This document shows, piece after piece, positions 31,831-42,800 of a stretch of 64,000 bases of DNA (positions are counted from its first letter, which is position 1; each line of letters begins with the position of its first letter). This stretch comes from Ursus arctos. Taxonomy: Eukaryota; Chordata; Mammalia; Carnivora; Ursidae. Both the position numbers and the translations under genes were made by a program. The stretch covers positions 21,077,501 to 21,141,500 of the forward strand of contig NW_026622841.1 of NCBI RefSeq assembly GCF_023065955.2. The letters run 5' to 3'. Below the pieces are notes generated by a model. That model was given only the letters and a program-made list of their open reading frames with translations. It was not told where the DNA came from and did no database searches.

Positions 31831-33097
31831 GTTTAACTGGGGCTGTGTTTTGCCAGTTGAGCTCCTTCATCATGCTCCACTTGAAGCTTTCTCCAGCCAC
31901 AATTTTGTTTTATTTCTATAAGGCATTATATTCCCTTTTGGGTAAAGTCAGTGTGGGAGTCTTCAGTTACTTGCTGCAGAAGGAGTTCTAACTTTATTGG
32001 AGATTTTCTTTTATAACTGGATGTAAGACATACTAAAGGGGAGAGTTCTCAACTCATTAAGAGGCCTTACGTGAAGGAACTGGGTATGCCATTAAATGTT
32101 TTAAGACTTTATGTGGGTTGCCGAAAAAAGTCAGACTTAGAGCCAGAGGGAGTTTTCTGGAATAGTCACCATTTCCTCCTCAAGTCTGACAGAAACGGCA
32201 AGGTTTCTTCATTATTATTAACCTCCTTCCCCAGCACTCAGCTTCAATGCTAAAAATTCTGCTCAGAAAAGAATCCTATATGTTCTGTGCACTCTGTACC
32301 CTGAAGCTCCTTCAGTAACCCATGGACCAGTAGATCTTTATCCCTAAAGGGTGACAATGAGCATGTTTTTCTGACCCATTTTTCCATATGAATGCAAAAG
32401 TATTGTATGTGGGAGTTTGAGATTTCCCTATTTCCACCAATATAAAATAGAACTGTAGTTTTCTAACCCCTAGAAATATTTTCACATCAAAGACAATGTA
32501 CCTATCCATTCAACTATTCTTCAAAATAAACTCATGCCATGCATGCAAAATATGTTTCTCAAAACACAAATAACCTCATATATCATGAGAGAAAGGTTAG
32601 ATCAATACGTGCCTCTATCACATCCAAAGAGCTGACAACAGAAAAATCAAATGGAAAAAATACACACTTGGTCTAATTCTTGGCCAGGAAATTATCTTTC
32701 TCTCAAGTAAAAGGGCTTCTCTAATATGCTTTCTTTTCTTTCTATTCCTCCTGAAAAGGAATTTATACAGAGAAAATCAGAAACAATTATGTCTTTCTAT
32801 TTCTTTCTCTCCCTTTGGTTCTACTAGGCTCCCCCCCCCCCAATTTAGGGAGAAGGATTCTAAGTCTTTGCAGCATTAAAAACATGATTCTGAAAAGATG
32901 TATATAAATAATTGCTCTGTGATAACATTTTCTTTTGGTATCCAAACAATAGGAAAGTTTGTGACTGACCCCCAAAACAGGATCTATGTATTTCACAAAA
33001 TAACACTCTCTGCCATCAGCTTGCATATTTACTAGAATATAACATTCTTTTATCCCCAAAGCAATTCCCCAAAGAACATTGAATTGTCCTCTATTGA
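31831..33097. other. single-copy-like DNA, no gene seen
   Basis: Ordinary composition. A C10-11 run lies at 32831-32841. Open frames up to 90 codons have no recognisable family. Confidence 0.5.
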
Positions 33098-33110
33098 AAA
33101 ATAGCTTAAC

Positions 33111-33313
33111 AGGGTGCCTTGGTGGCTCAGTTGGTTAAGCATCTGACTTTTCATTTCAGCTCAGGTCAAGATCTCAGGCTCCTGAGATGGATCGAGGCCC
33201 TCTGGTGGTGTCAGGCTCCAAGCTCAGTGCTCAGCGGGGAGTCTACTTGAGATTCTCTCCGTCTCCCTCTGTCCCTCCCCTCACTCATGTGCAAATGCTC
33301 TCTCTCTCTCTCT

Positions 33314-33378
<65 letters not shown>

Positions 33379-33393
33379 AAAAAGAAAAGAAAG
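33111..33393 (+). mobile_element. Can-SINE with long poly-A / (GAAA)n tail
   Basis: Plus-strand copy with head GGTGCCTTGGTGGCTCAG. It has an unusually long tail: about 32 A at 33317-33348, then (GAAA)n to about 33393. Target duplication AAAATAGCTTAAC is exact at 33098-33110 and 33394-33406. Confidence 0.95.
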
Positions 33394-33406
33394 AAAATAG
33401 CTTAAC

Positions 33407-34555
33407 CGGAAGTTAAAATTAATTAAACATGCATACACACATACACACCTGTATACTGGTTTATAATTTTCAATATAAGTAAAGCACATAGTCTAGGGAG
33501 TTTAAGACCCTTTAGGAGTCCTTTCTTATCTTTTCACAATAATTAAACATACTGAAAAAGTCAAAGTCTTTAAAAGTAATTTTAGTTTGATATCTAGAAT
33601 ATATAATTTTGGCAAATCCCAACACTGTATGCATTTTATCTTATTTTACCCTGAAACTGTTTTTTTTTAACTAGTTATTCTGTAAACCTTAATTTTTTTT
33701 CCTTAAACTCAAACTTAATTATGTATTCAAAATTTGAATAAGCCAAATGATTGGAGTCTATGGATAGATGGCAAATCAGTCATCACTTTTACAATGGGAA
33801 CAAAATGGAACCTCATCTCTAATACTCTAGGATTTGCACTTTTAACAACTTTCAACTCTCAAATAATATTTCAGGATGAACCAAACATAATTTTAATCAT
33901 AAAATTTGGAAAACCCTAATATAATATACCACACAAAAATAGGTTCATATTGTGTCTAGTAGGAAATAATTTCATCAAGATTTTAAAAAGTACAGGCTGA
34001 AATAATATGTCAGAAAGGATTTAAAGAGATACTCATGACCCAATATAAGGGTTATGGAGCCTCATTCTTGGATGTAACACTACTGTTCAAAAGGGTGATA
34101 GATAAAATCAGGTCCCCTGATTTCTAGAGTGCTGATATATGTCTTCCACTTCATGTGTTTCAATAGAGTTGCTACTGGTAGGTCTCAGTGGAATGGAGCA
34201 ATAATACTGTGCTCTGCTACAAAATATCCTTTCCACTCCTACAGTGACTAAAAGTCCCATCAGGAATATCTTTCTTTTGAGTTAGAATGTGGTACCCACT
34301 AAACTTAATCTAGAAAGAAAATGCATACGTTAATTTGAGGACAGTTATTATAACATAGTCTCAGGCTATTACCAAGATAGGGTAGGGACCCATAGTAATG
34401 GGTCCAAGCATAGGTAAGTTTTGATATAATTAAGAGAATAATATTCTCAGCTAAAAAAGAGTGCTTCTTGCCACCCATAATATTAATCCTGACTGCCAAG
34501 TAGAATATTAAAATAGAAATGGAAACAGAAGAGCCCTTGTTCTTTACATCAAAAA
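33407..34555. other. single-copy-like DNA, no gene seen
   Basis: AT-rich, with short T-runs at 33660 and 33695. No family recognised. Confidence 0.5.
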
Positions 34556-34559
34556 GAGC

Positions 34560-34680
34560 CCTGTTCACTTACTCAGCCACTCAACATTCTTTACTGAGCA
34601 TCTATTATGTAGAAGAATTTTCTTTGCACTAAGCATGTTAATATGGTTAGGAAATACACTGAGACATCAGTGTGTGCTTA
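34560..34680 (-). mobile_element. L2 LINE 3' end fragment
   Basis: CTCAACATTCTTTACTGAGCATCTATTATG followed by 'ctttgcactaagcatg' fits the reverse-complement L2 3' end (given here as two adjoining motifs at 34581-34645). Confidence 0.65.
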
Positions 34681-35334
34681 TTTCTCTTGCATTTTTGTCT
34701 CTCTTCTCCTTGAAGGCAACCAGAACTTTCTGGTCCCTGCTTCAATGGGGGTAGAGTGGGGGCATGATTATTGACTGAAAGTCTACATTTCCTCAAGACT
34801 ATCTCTTTTCTTGTCTTTTGTTTTAAAACCTAAAACTAAATGAATTGTGCTAGACATTCCAAGAGGATTGAGGAAGAAAAGGAAGTTTGGAGGGTGACGT
34901 GAGTCAATCTGGGGGATGGATTTAAGATTCAATATCGGAAAGTCACTCCTCTGTTCTGGGAAGATGGCAGAATGTGAGAAGTGAATAGCTACATGAAGTA
35001 TCTAGGTATGCTAGATTCTAGAGGTCAAGGTTCCCAACGTTAGAAAATACTCCAGTATGCAAATTTAGCATAAAATCAAGGGGGGCACACACCTTTTTAA
35101 GAGTCTAGGCAAGCTAGGACAATGACCAACAGTGATCAGGATGGAGCAAATTAAAGGACTCTCTCCAAACATTCTGTCTTAGCAAGTTTCTTGGAGCTGT
35201 TGAGTAACCCTAACCCTACAAGAGGGAAGGAAGGCCATGAATGGCATAGATGAAACATCCCCTCAATCTAATAGAAAGGGTTTTAAAGTTAATTTGATTT
35301 GAGAGAAGTAAAGAAATATATTTGTTGTACCTCT

Positions 35335-35505
35335 GAGTTGGTGTAGATACACAAAGATGAAGAAGACACACACATAGTATCTGCCTTCAAGGTAGTCACA
35401 ATCTAACGACAGCAATTGCTTAGAGATAGATAATTTCCATCGAGGATGGTACAGGCTACATATCGGGCATTTCTACATTGCTCTGGCTTCATGGAGGAGG
35501 CATGA
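35335..35505 (-). mobile_element. L2 LINE 3' region fragment
   Basis: 'gatacacaaagatgaagaagacac', TATCTGCCTTCAAGGTAGTC, then CATGGAGGAGGCATGA near 35491-35506: the usual order of the L2(-) 'ccctgccctcaaggagctcacag ... cctggaggaggtga' region. Possibly the continuation of the fragment at 34560. Confidence 0.62.
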
Positions 35506-36000
35506 TACACTCTGTCCAATGATTATTTCTACTGCGAATGTATCTAGAAAAAGTCTCAGCTGAATGATTTACGTATGACAAATAATAAATGTTTCTTTTG
35601 TTCCACTGTATTAAATTAAGGCAAGTTTCAGAATCTAATGAGATTCTTTCCTCAACCAAGCACTAATATTTGCGAATTATGTACAGCTATCTAAAAGTCC
35701 ACATTTGGAGGAATTTTAGTTTATTTCTTTACGAATTAATTGAAAAAGACAAAATGTGGCTCATATGCATTTCCCCCTCCTAATACGCAATTGAGTTATA
35801 ACTTAAACGATAGAAGAAAAAAACGTGAAGCTCTTTCCAGGACGAGTAATTTTTTCTAATTCCAAAAATTCTACACTACATGGCGGGATACAATGTGGTA
35901 TAACGAGAGCCATTTTGAGATTCGGTTGCACTGTGGTAATTGTTTTCATCAATGCTACACTTTGCAATCGCAATGGTAGTAGTGCAGGCATGGTGGGTCA
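35400..36000. other. CpG-retaining AT-rich block, candidate regulatory element
   Basis: By eye there are about 15 CpGs in the 570 bp from 35401 to 35970, ten of them in 35641-35970. Elsewhere in the AT-rich single-copy parts they occur about once per 200 bp. From about 35,510 on the sequence matches no repeat I recognise and has no plausible coding frame: the opposite-strand frames at 35803-35991 and 35825-36103 share no known motif. Examples include ATGGCGGGATA (35880-35890), ATAACGAGAGCC and TTGCAATCGCAATGG. CpG survival without GC-richness suggests lack of germline methylation or sequence constraint. The function is unknown; conserved enhancer is the leading guess. Confidence 0.4.
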
Positions 36001-36129
36001 TTTAGGTAGATTTGGAAATCACAGAACCTCCAGCAGAATTATTTTCTGTTGTTTAATATGGAGACCTACCTTTGTTGGAAGTTTTCATATGAAACTGCAA
36101 TGAGAAATGGTTAAAAATCCATGTTACCA

Positions 36130-39100
36130 ATGATCAGTAAAAGAACTGGTAGGCTAAGAAGTTGTGAAAGATTTAAGTCAGCTTAACTGGAATAATCGTT
36201 TAAGGATTTTGAGTTTTAACAACTCAGCTGCCTTACATGATTGATAACAGTACAGCTACATTGTTTCTGGCAAAGGTCTTTGAATATAATGCATACATAG
36301 AATAATTTTATGCAGTGAAAAAGCTATTTGTATGATTTTTTTCTCTACTTTTAGCAATTAAGTATGGAAAGAGCCAAGGGCATTTAGTTGAGGGACAAGG
36401 GCATCACTAACAGACTAAGAGATAAATGTGGTTATTAGATGTATTTTTAATGCAAGACTAATTTTAATAAAAATAATGTAAATTCTAAAGTTGAGAAAGC
36501 AAAAAACAAAACAAAACAAAACAAAAAGTGCTGCTGTTAGTTGTACATCATGCACGCCCTGATTTGGATAATAGCATCTCCAATGATCATTTTTGGCATA
36601 AATTTCAGAGCCAAACTTGGCTGTATAGGCAACACAGGCAATGTGTTTTCTGGGATGTTATTACTTGGGCACAGTGTATTTAAGACTGGCTCTCTGGGCT
36701 TTGATAAAAATGTCCATTTCCCTTACTGACTGTTACTATGAGATTACCTTTAAATGTTCCTTAATATGTCTTTATCAGTATTCCTAAGTATACTACTATT
36801 CTGGCCTTCATCACTACCCTTCATAATATTAAACTCTGTCCTCACCTCAACCCTAAGACCACCTTACTCTCTCGTAAGAAGCCAAGGATCCTGTACTTTA
36901 TAATGCTTTCTGTCCCTTTGACCAGATATCCATAGGAGACTGAATGGAAAAATATGAACTGCTTTTGCCGTGAGACAGAGCTATGTGCGGTTTAATGCTA
37001 CCATCAGTAGGAAAGGAAGAAGTAGAGCTGTAAAAAAGTTAAGAGACTAGAATTGAGAGAGAGAGAGAAAAAAAAAAAGAGGGGAGAGGGAAAGAGGAAA
37101 AGCAGACAGAAGAGGATAGAATGAAAACAGTCCTTGTTATGTGGGACTCCCTCAGATGCCCCCAAATATCTATAACCCTAACTACAATTTCACAGAACAT
37201 TGACTTTTCCTGTGGACCCAATGGACCCAAAGCCTCATTTCCTCTAAGGCCCTCTTGGTCTGCAGCTGTTTCCAGTAGATGGGCATCTATTGTGTTACCG
37301 GCTCAGTGCCAGTCCTCTCTTCTCTGGACATTACTCCTTTCCTACTACAGACTTCCTGCCTTCAAAAGGAAACTGCCACCTGCCTACAGACCAAAGCATG
37401 GAAATTCCCTGTTCAAAGTACAGTTGAATATCCTTAGTAGTACTGAGCAAAGTTTAATTTAATCATTACAAATGTCATCACATTTAAGTTTTAAATGTTG
37501 CTTTAAAATGTACAGTGATATTTTGGGTTTTTGAGTATGCTGTATGCCTGCTTAACTGGTAAAAAAAGAAGAGAGCATTCTATATAAACTATACTCTTGA
37601 AATGTTTTCTCAGAGAGCATTCCATGTAAAATTCTAAAGCACCAACACCAGACCAAACATCCCAATCAAAATTCCTCACCACAGTCGACGTAAAACACTC
37701 CTACAAGTCCAGAGAGTTATAATGAAAGTGAAGAAGAATACTACTCTGAAATATTAATTGGTTTCTCCCACCGCCCACATTACCTTTTGATCCTCTCTGA
37801 GTTTGGCTAGCTAGAGAGTAAAACATTCATTATCTCAAGGAAGGGATGTTTCACGTAAAAGCAAAGAAAAGGCTTTGGAGTTTCAACAGGCTAGAAACTC
37901 AAGGGACTCTGGACAGAGGGAAAAAAACAAACAAACCAAACATGATGGGTCTCTTTCTCACACTCACTACTGGATAACGATTCTCCATTGGGTTGGGAAG
38001 AACAGAAAACTGGAGGGCAAGAGGAGTTCTCTTCCATCCTTGTCCACCTGTCCTAAGTACGTTGGTCAAGGCTGGCTAGTCAGTAGACCTGAAGAGTCAT
38101 CAGGTTATTAAAGACGGGTGATGCAGCAGCTGCCTTCACAGATCACAGTCAGACAACCAGCTAGAAACAAGGCAGTTTCCATGAATGCTGGAACACAGAG
38201 ATGACCACAGCAACATGACTAACCCCGCTTCCTAACCCTGGCCCTGTTTCCACCCCCAGGGTGAGTGAGACTAAGTTTCCATCTTCAATAAGATAAAGCT
38301 CATTTCAAAAGAATAATTAAGGTCAGATATAAGAAAGAAAGTTTCATTTTTGTAAACTCTGTGGTTGTGGAGTGAGCTTTGCATGCAGTACGTGTGTAAT
38401 GATTAATAATTTACGGGATTTGTGTGTCAGCTATAACAGTACCGTGAAATAAGAACTACTATTACTTTATTAGTGTGATTGGGTGGGTTATAGCAATGAT
38501 ATTTCTGGGTTTATGGGGAAATGGTAAGTGTCTTCATGAATAAGAAGGTGAAGAGGATGGAGAGAAAAAGAGATCTATTTTGAAAACCCTGAGAGCCCAG
38601 CCCAAATCCTGGGTTCCAAGACAATGTTTTGACTGGGGTGTAATTGAGAATACAGAGCTACATCTCCCTTAAAGCAAACACTACACATAAAAATCTGTGT
38701 TCAAAACAATGATAAAGATGTGTCTTTATTTTGCAGAAAGATTTATAGTATAAAAATGTTAAGTAACATGATAGTTACCCTCTATCTAATATTGGATAGT
38801 TAAGCCATCTGATGTTTTGAAAAGAGTTAATCTAGTCATAACTTTTTGGGTTCAGATTTATTGTACAAAGAGATCTATACCTGTATTCAAGCTAATAACA
38901 AGCATTATGAAATAATCCTGATGAGTAATACCATAATAAAATATCTATAATAATTTAAATGCCATTTGATAAACTGGAAAGCTACAGAAAATATCCTAAC
39001 TTCTGATAGAAAATCACTTGCAACATTTTAAATTGGGATCAGTAAGGTGTATAATTTTGGCTACTTAAGAAAGAATTTAAGTTTCCTGTTATATTACTAG

Positions 39101-39730
39101 GATTTAATGTGACATCTGCCTGGAAAGATAAACATCATCAAATATTGGTTCATTAAGCAAAATAACAATAATAATAATAACAATAATGATGCTTATATTT
39201 AACTTAGCCTGTTGTAACCAACAGGTGCACAGTGATTTATAATTAATTAAATGGATGATTGATACAAATTATCTCTTCTACCTCTTCCACATTTCTATTT
39301 GGTGGGAAACACTGAATTTAAAAACACTGAAGGTCATCTCAGCTTTTTACTGCTTGCCAAAAAATAATACATAAGGTACTACCATACTTTCCTATGATGA
39401 CTGCAGCTGAAAATAGAAGGTGACTCCAAACGGTTATAATATTTTGGAGGCTCTGGGAGTGATCTTCTATTAGACCATTGCAATCCTATCTCACAAGTTG
39501 ATAAAATATTTATTTATTCTTTATAGAGGAAAGTTCAGCAGAAACGTGATAAGGCAATGAGTAATATGTAAAGCCAGAAATCAAAAACTTCTTTTCCAAC
39601 CCAGATTTATCATAGGTTGTCATAACTCCACGGGTATTTAACAGCTAGATAAAATGAGTCAATCTTCCCCACAGTAATCAGTGGTTTTATCCACTGTTTG
39701 TTTATTTTGTTTTTTTCCTCAAGGAAATTT
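36130..39730. other. single-copy-like DNA, no gene seen
   Basis: Contains (AAAAC)n at 36503-36527, a GA-rich run at 37055-37105 and (AAT)n at about 39160-39188. A well-formed 3' splice-site-like sequence (CTAAC branch-like motif, pyrimidine tract, CAG) ends at 38259, and GGTGAGT follows at once. No exon could be defined. Confidence 0.5.
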
Positions 39731-39734
39731 GGAT

Positions 39735-39885
39735 TTAAAGCCTGGGTCTACCACTGTCCATTGGAGGATGTTCAGTTGTTCCCATTATCACTCACTATCC
39801 ATTAGCATCGGTGTGTAAAATGTGGGTGTTCTCTCCCTATTAGGCAGAGTTGTTATGAGGTTAAAATTAAATTATAAATTTACAA
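39735..39885 (+). mobile_element. MIR SINE fragment
   Basis: GCCTGGGTCTACCACTGTCC at 39740-39759, 'gtgtaaaatgtgggtg' and GCAGAGTTGTTATGAGGTTA at 39844-39863 follow the MIR(+) order. Confidence 0.7.
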
Positions 39886-40499
39886 GTACTTGAGAAAAAA
39901 AAAAACGTGTTTTATCAGCCAGAGTATTACTATGTTGTAATTATAGACCCACTCTCTGTTTGACAATATTTACTCATCCAGGCTACATAATTTGCTTACC
40001 TTGGGGCTAATTAAAAAGTCTTCAGGGTTTAGCGCATTGTCATTTTCTCTTTGTTAGAAGAACAGACTCATCAGCTTTCTCTTTATTTTTGTTTTGCAGT
40101 CATCACTATGATCAGGGGAGGAGGTGGAATATTGGAAGCCTAGCAGCCATAGATAGGGTAGTAACAGAAAACACGCAAAAAGCGTCAATTCATTTTGAGC
40201 ATTTGCTAACTAGGCGTGAATAACTTTGTACAGAATAATTCTTCCAATGAATGTTTTTTGTAGGATGGAAAGTCATGGTATTTTTTTTTTTTCCTAAGTA
40301 CCTAGGAAAATGCTGGCTTCAAAAATGTTGACTCAATGTTCTTTTTTTATGATAAAATCATCAAAACTTGTTTTTTGATAACTGGTTTAAAATAAGACGC
40401 ATCAAAAGGAATCAAAAAGGTTAACAAACCCATTTACATGGTATTTAATAAACATTGATTGTGAACCCAAAATAATAGAACCACAAATACATTTGTTAA

Positions 40500-40705
40500 T
40501 AATTATGAGTGCCTATGATATGCTGAGCCTTTGACGAATTTTCTCACTTATTCATACCAAAGACCTAGGAAAGAGATGCCACTACTCTTGCCAGTTTATG
40601 AACGGGGAAGCTGAATTTGTAAAACTTGCAAAGGTCACCTAGGCCATGAGCAGGAGAAACAAGATTTAGACCCAGTGAGCATAATTCCAGACCTAAGTTC
40701 ATAGG
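40500..40705 (-). mobile_element. MIR SINE fragment
   Basis: MIR(-): 'gtgcctatgatatgctgagcc', CCAGTTTATGAACGGGGAAG, GCAAAGGTCACCTAGGCCAT and 'gatttagacccagtgag' in order. Confidence 0.8.
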
Positions 40706-42079
40706 TGCTTTGCATACTGCCTCAGTTTTCCTATCATTTTCCAGAATGAGAGGAAATCCTGCTACAGAGATCTTGCAGGGTAATGAGTGTATTTTTGGGT
40801 AGGGAGGAGGTTGACAAGGAACGTTAGAGAACACACCAACTGTATAGTTCAAAATTCAACAAATGGTAACTTTATTAGGACACATAGGTTAGCTATCATG
40901 GAATTTGAAGCTATTTTTGGCATACAAAATAACCAATTGATCACAAGAGATACTTTTTAATTTAAGAAAAATAAAAAAGAAAAGAAAAAGAGCCAATAAG
41001 GGAGAGGCAATGCTACAGGGATCACTACCTGTCTCTGTCTCTCTTGTCATGATTATCCGAGTCTAAATAAGATTACAACCATTTATAAAGACTATTCCAC
41101 ATTGTTGCCGTAGTTAGAGTGTCCATATGAATCATCTCTTATTTCAAGGAAAATAAATCTTTTTGTCATTGTAGTTTAGAAAGGGAAGAGAGTAGTAGTA
41201 TTCTAAGTATTATAAGGGAAAGGTTATCAGAAACAAACAAATATTAGTTTGGGAGAGATGAGACACAATGAGGAAATGATGATGCATTGAAGTATTTAAA
41301 GAGGGGACAGACTTATCCTGGATGAGCACAGAATGAAGAATAAAGTCAGTTCTTGGAAGACAGGAAAGTCAGTTTTTATTCTGTCAACTTGAAGAATTTC
41401 CTAAAGTTAGTGCCATTTCAAAAACTTCAACAAAGACAAAAGTATACAGGATACATTCTAGGGATTCATTTCATTTGATCATAAAAACCAACAAACAACA
41501 AACGAACGAAAAAAGAACCATGCTGGGATTAAAATTCACTCTTCTAAATAAACATTGTACTCAAGAAGATGCCGAAGCTATAATTATGCATATTAGAATT
41601 TAAATACAGCAAGAATACCACGTATCAAAATGTATAGGAAGCTATCAAAATTGTACTTAGGAAAAACATTCATAGTCTTAAATGTCCACATTTTATAGGA
41701 AAGCATAAATAAGGATAAATCAACCATCTTAAAGTTTAACTCAAAAGTTAACCAACAAAAAAACCAACAACAACAATAAAGAGGACTGAAGGAAACAATG
41801 AAGGAACATGAAGGTGGAAAATAATGAACTAGACTACAGAAGAGAAAGGAAATCGAAGAATCAACAGTTGAATCATGAGTGAGAATGTGGAATATTAGAA
41901 GCACCAAAGGCAGATGGAAGAAGAGAGGTGAGGGAACAAAAAAATGCTAAGGAAACATCCTTAGGACTCTATAATTACTAGCATCATAAAGTTTGTGTTT
42001 AGATACAAAAATAAAAGTCACAAAACTGCCGTAAGAAATACAAAAACTAAAGAAATTGAGAAAAATATCAACGTTTACC
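40706..42079. other. A-rich DNA, no gene seen
   Basis: A-rich plus strand from about 40,940. Parts of 41,450-42,079 may be decayed L1 upstream of the fragment called next. A 104-codon minus-strand frame at 41593-41907 is phenylalanine/leucine-rich because it is the complement of A-rich DNA. Confidence 0.45.
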
Positions 42080-42440
42080 TACGAAAATGCTGCCTAGTCC
42101 AATCATCACTATCTCTACAAGTGACTTACTTCCAATTTTCAAGAAACAGATGATTTTTATATGAATTAAATTGTTATAGGGTAAGAAAAAGATGGGAAAA
42201 AATTCTCAATTTATCTAATTAAACTAGTATAAACTTGAAATGAAAATATAAGAGTAATAATTAAAAATGATTAAATTAAAAACTTATGTATGAAAACTGA
42301 TGCAAAAAGTATTTATCACCAAAAATACAAGGATGGTTTCATGGTAAGGAAAAAGTATATGATCATTTCAGAAGACACAAAAATGCATTATTTTAAGCAA
42401 TTTCTAGTAAATTAAAGAAAAACTATCATGATTTAAAAAA
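42080..42440 (+). mobile_element. old L1 ORF2 fragment
   Basis: Diverged ORF2 reverse transcriptase-region DNA: 'tcaagaaacagatgatttttatatg', 'aaactagtataaacttgaaatgaaaa', 'gatgcaaaaagt', CAAGGATGGTTTCATGGTAAG and ATATGATCATTTCAGAAGAC. These appear in the order of L1 ORF2 with internal losses. No open frame survives. Confidence 0.55.
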
Positions 42441-42699
42441 AAATTTTCTTAAACGAATAGATAAAATTCTTTAATGACTGAATATTCAAAGCAGTCCCAT
42501 TAAAATCAAGCAAAGGAAAAGACCACAGTAGTTGGCTTGCTCTCAGTCTAATCAATACCATAAAGCATTCATCAGAGCTAAGGTGCTTGGTTGCTAAAAA
42601 GAACTGGAAGGATTCAAGCATGGACTGGGAGCCCAGTTGCTGGAAAACTCAGTATCTGACTGGGGGTGGGGGGTGACATCAAAGATAAAGAGAAAATGT

Positions 42700-42800
42700 G
42701 ATCTGGTCTCAAGTCATGTGGTTTTCTGCCCCGAGTTTGCAGCTGTGTGACTTTAAGCACAACACTGATATTCTGTGAACCCCGGCTTAGGGGTTAGTCC
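42700..42800 (+). mobile_element. possible MIR fragment
   Basis: 'tttgcagctgtgtgactttaagcaca' at 42736-42762 is the MIR core-like 'tagctgtgtgaccttgggca' step. The rest is too diverged to be sure. Confidence 0.5.

Noticed and set aside
35207..35219. AACCCTAACCCT, telomere-like repeat
   Set aside because: Only two units; too short to call an interstitial telomeric sequence.
35825..36103. 92-codon plus-strand frame over the CpG-rich block
   Set aside because: A minus-strand frame overlaps the same DNA, there is no recognisable domain, and no Kozak or splice context. A non-coding constrained element is the simpler reading.
41593..41907. 104-codon frame with hydrophobic Phe/Leu-rich stretches suggesting a membrane protein
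   Set aside because: It is the complement of A-rich decayed sequence; hydrophobicity follows from T-rich codons.
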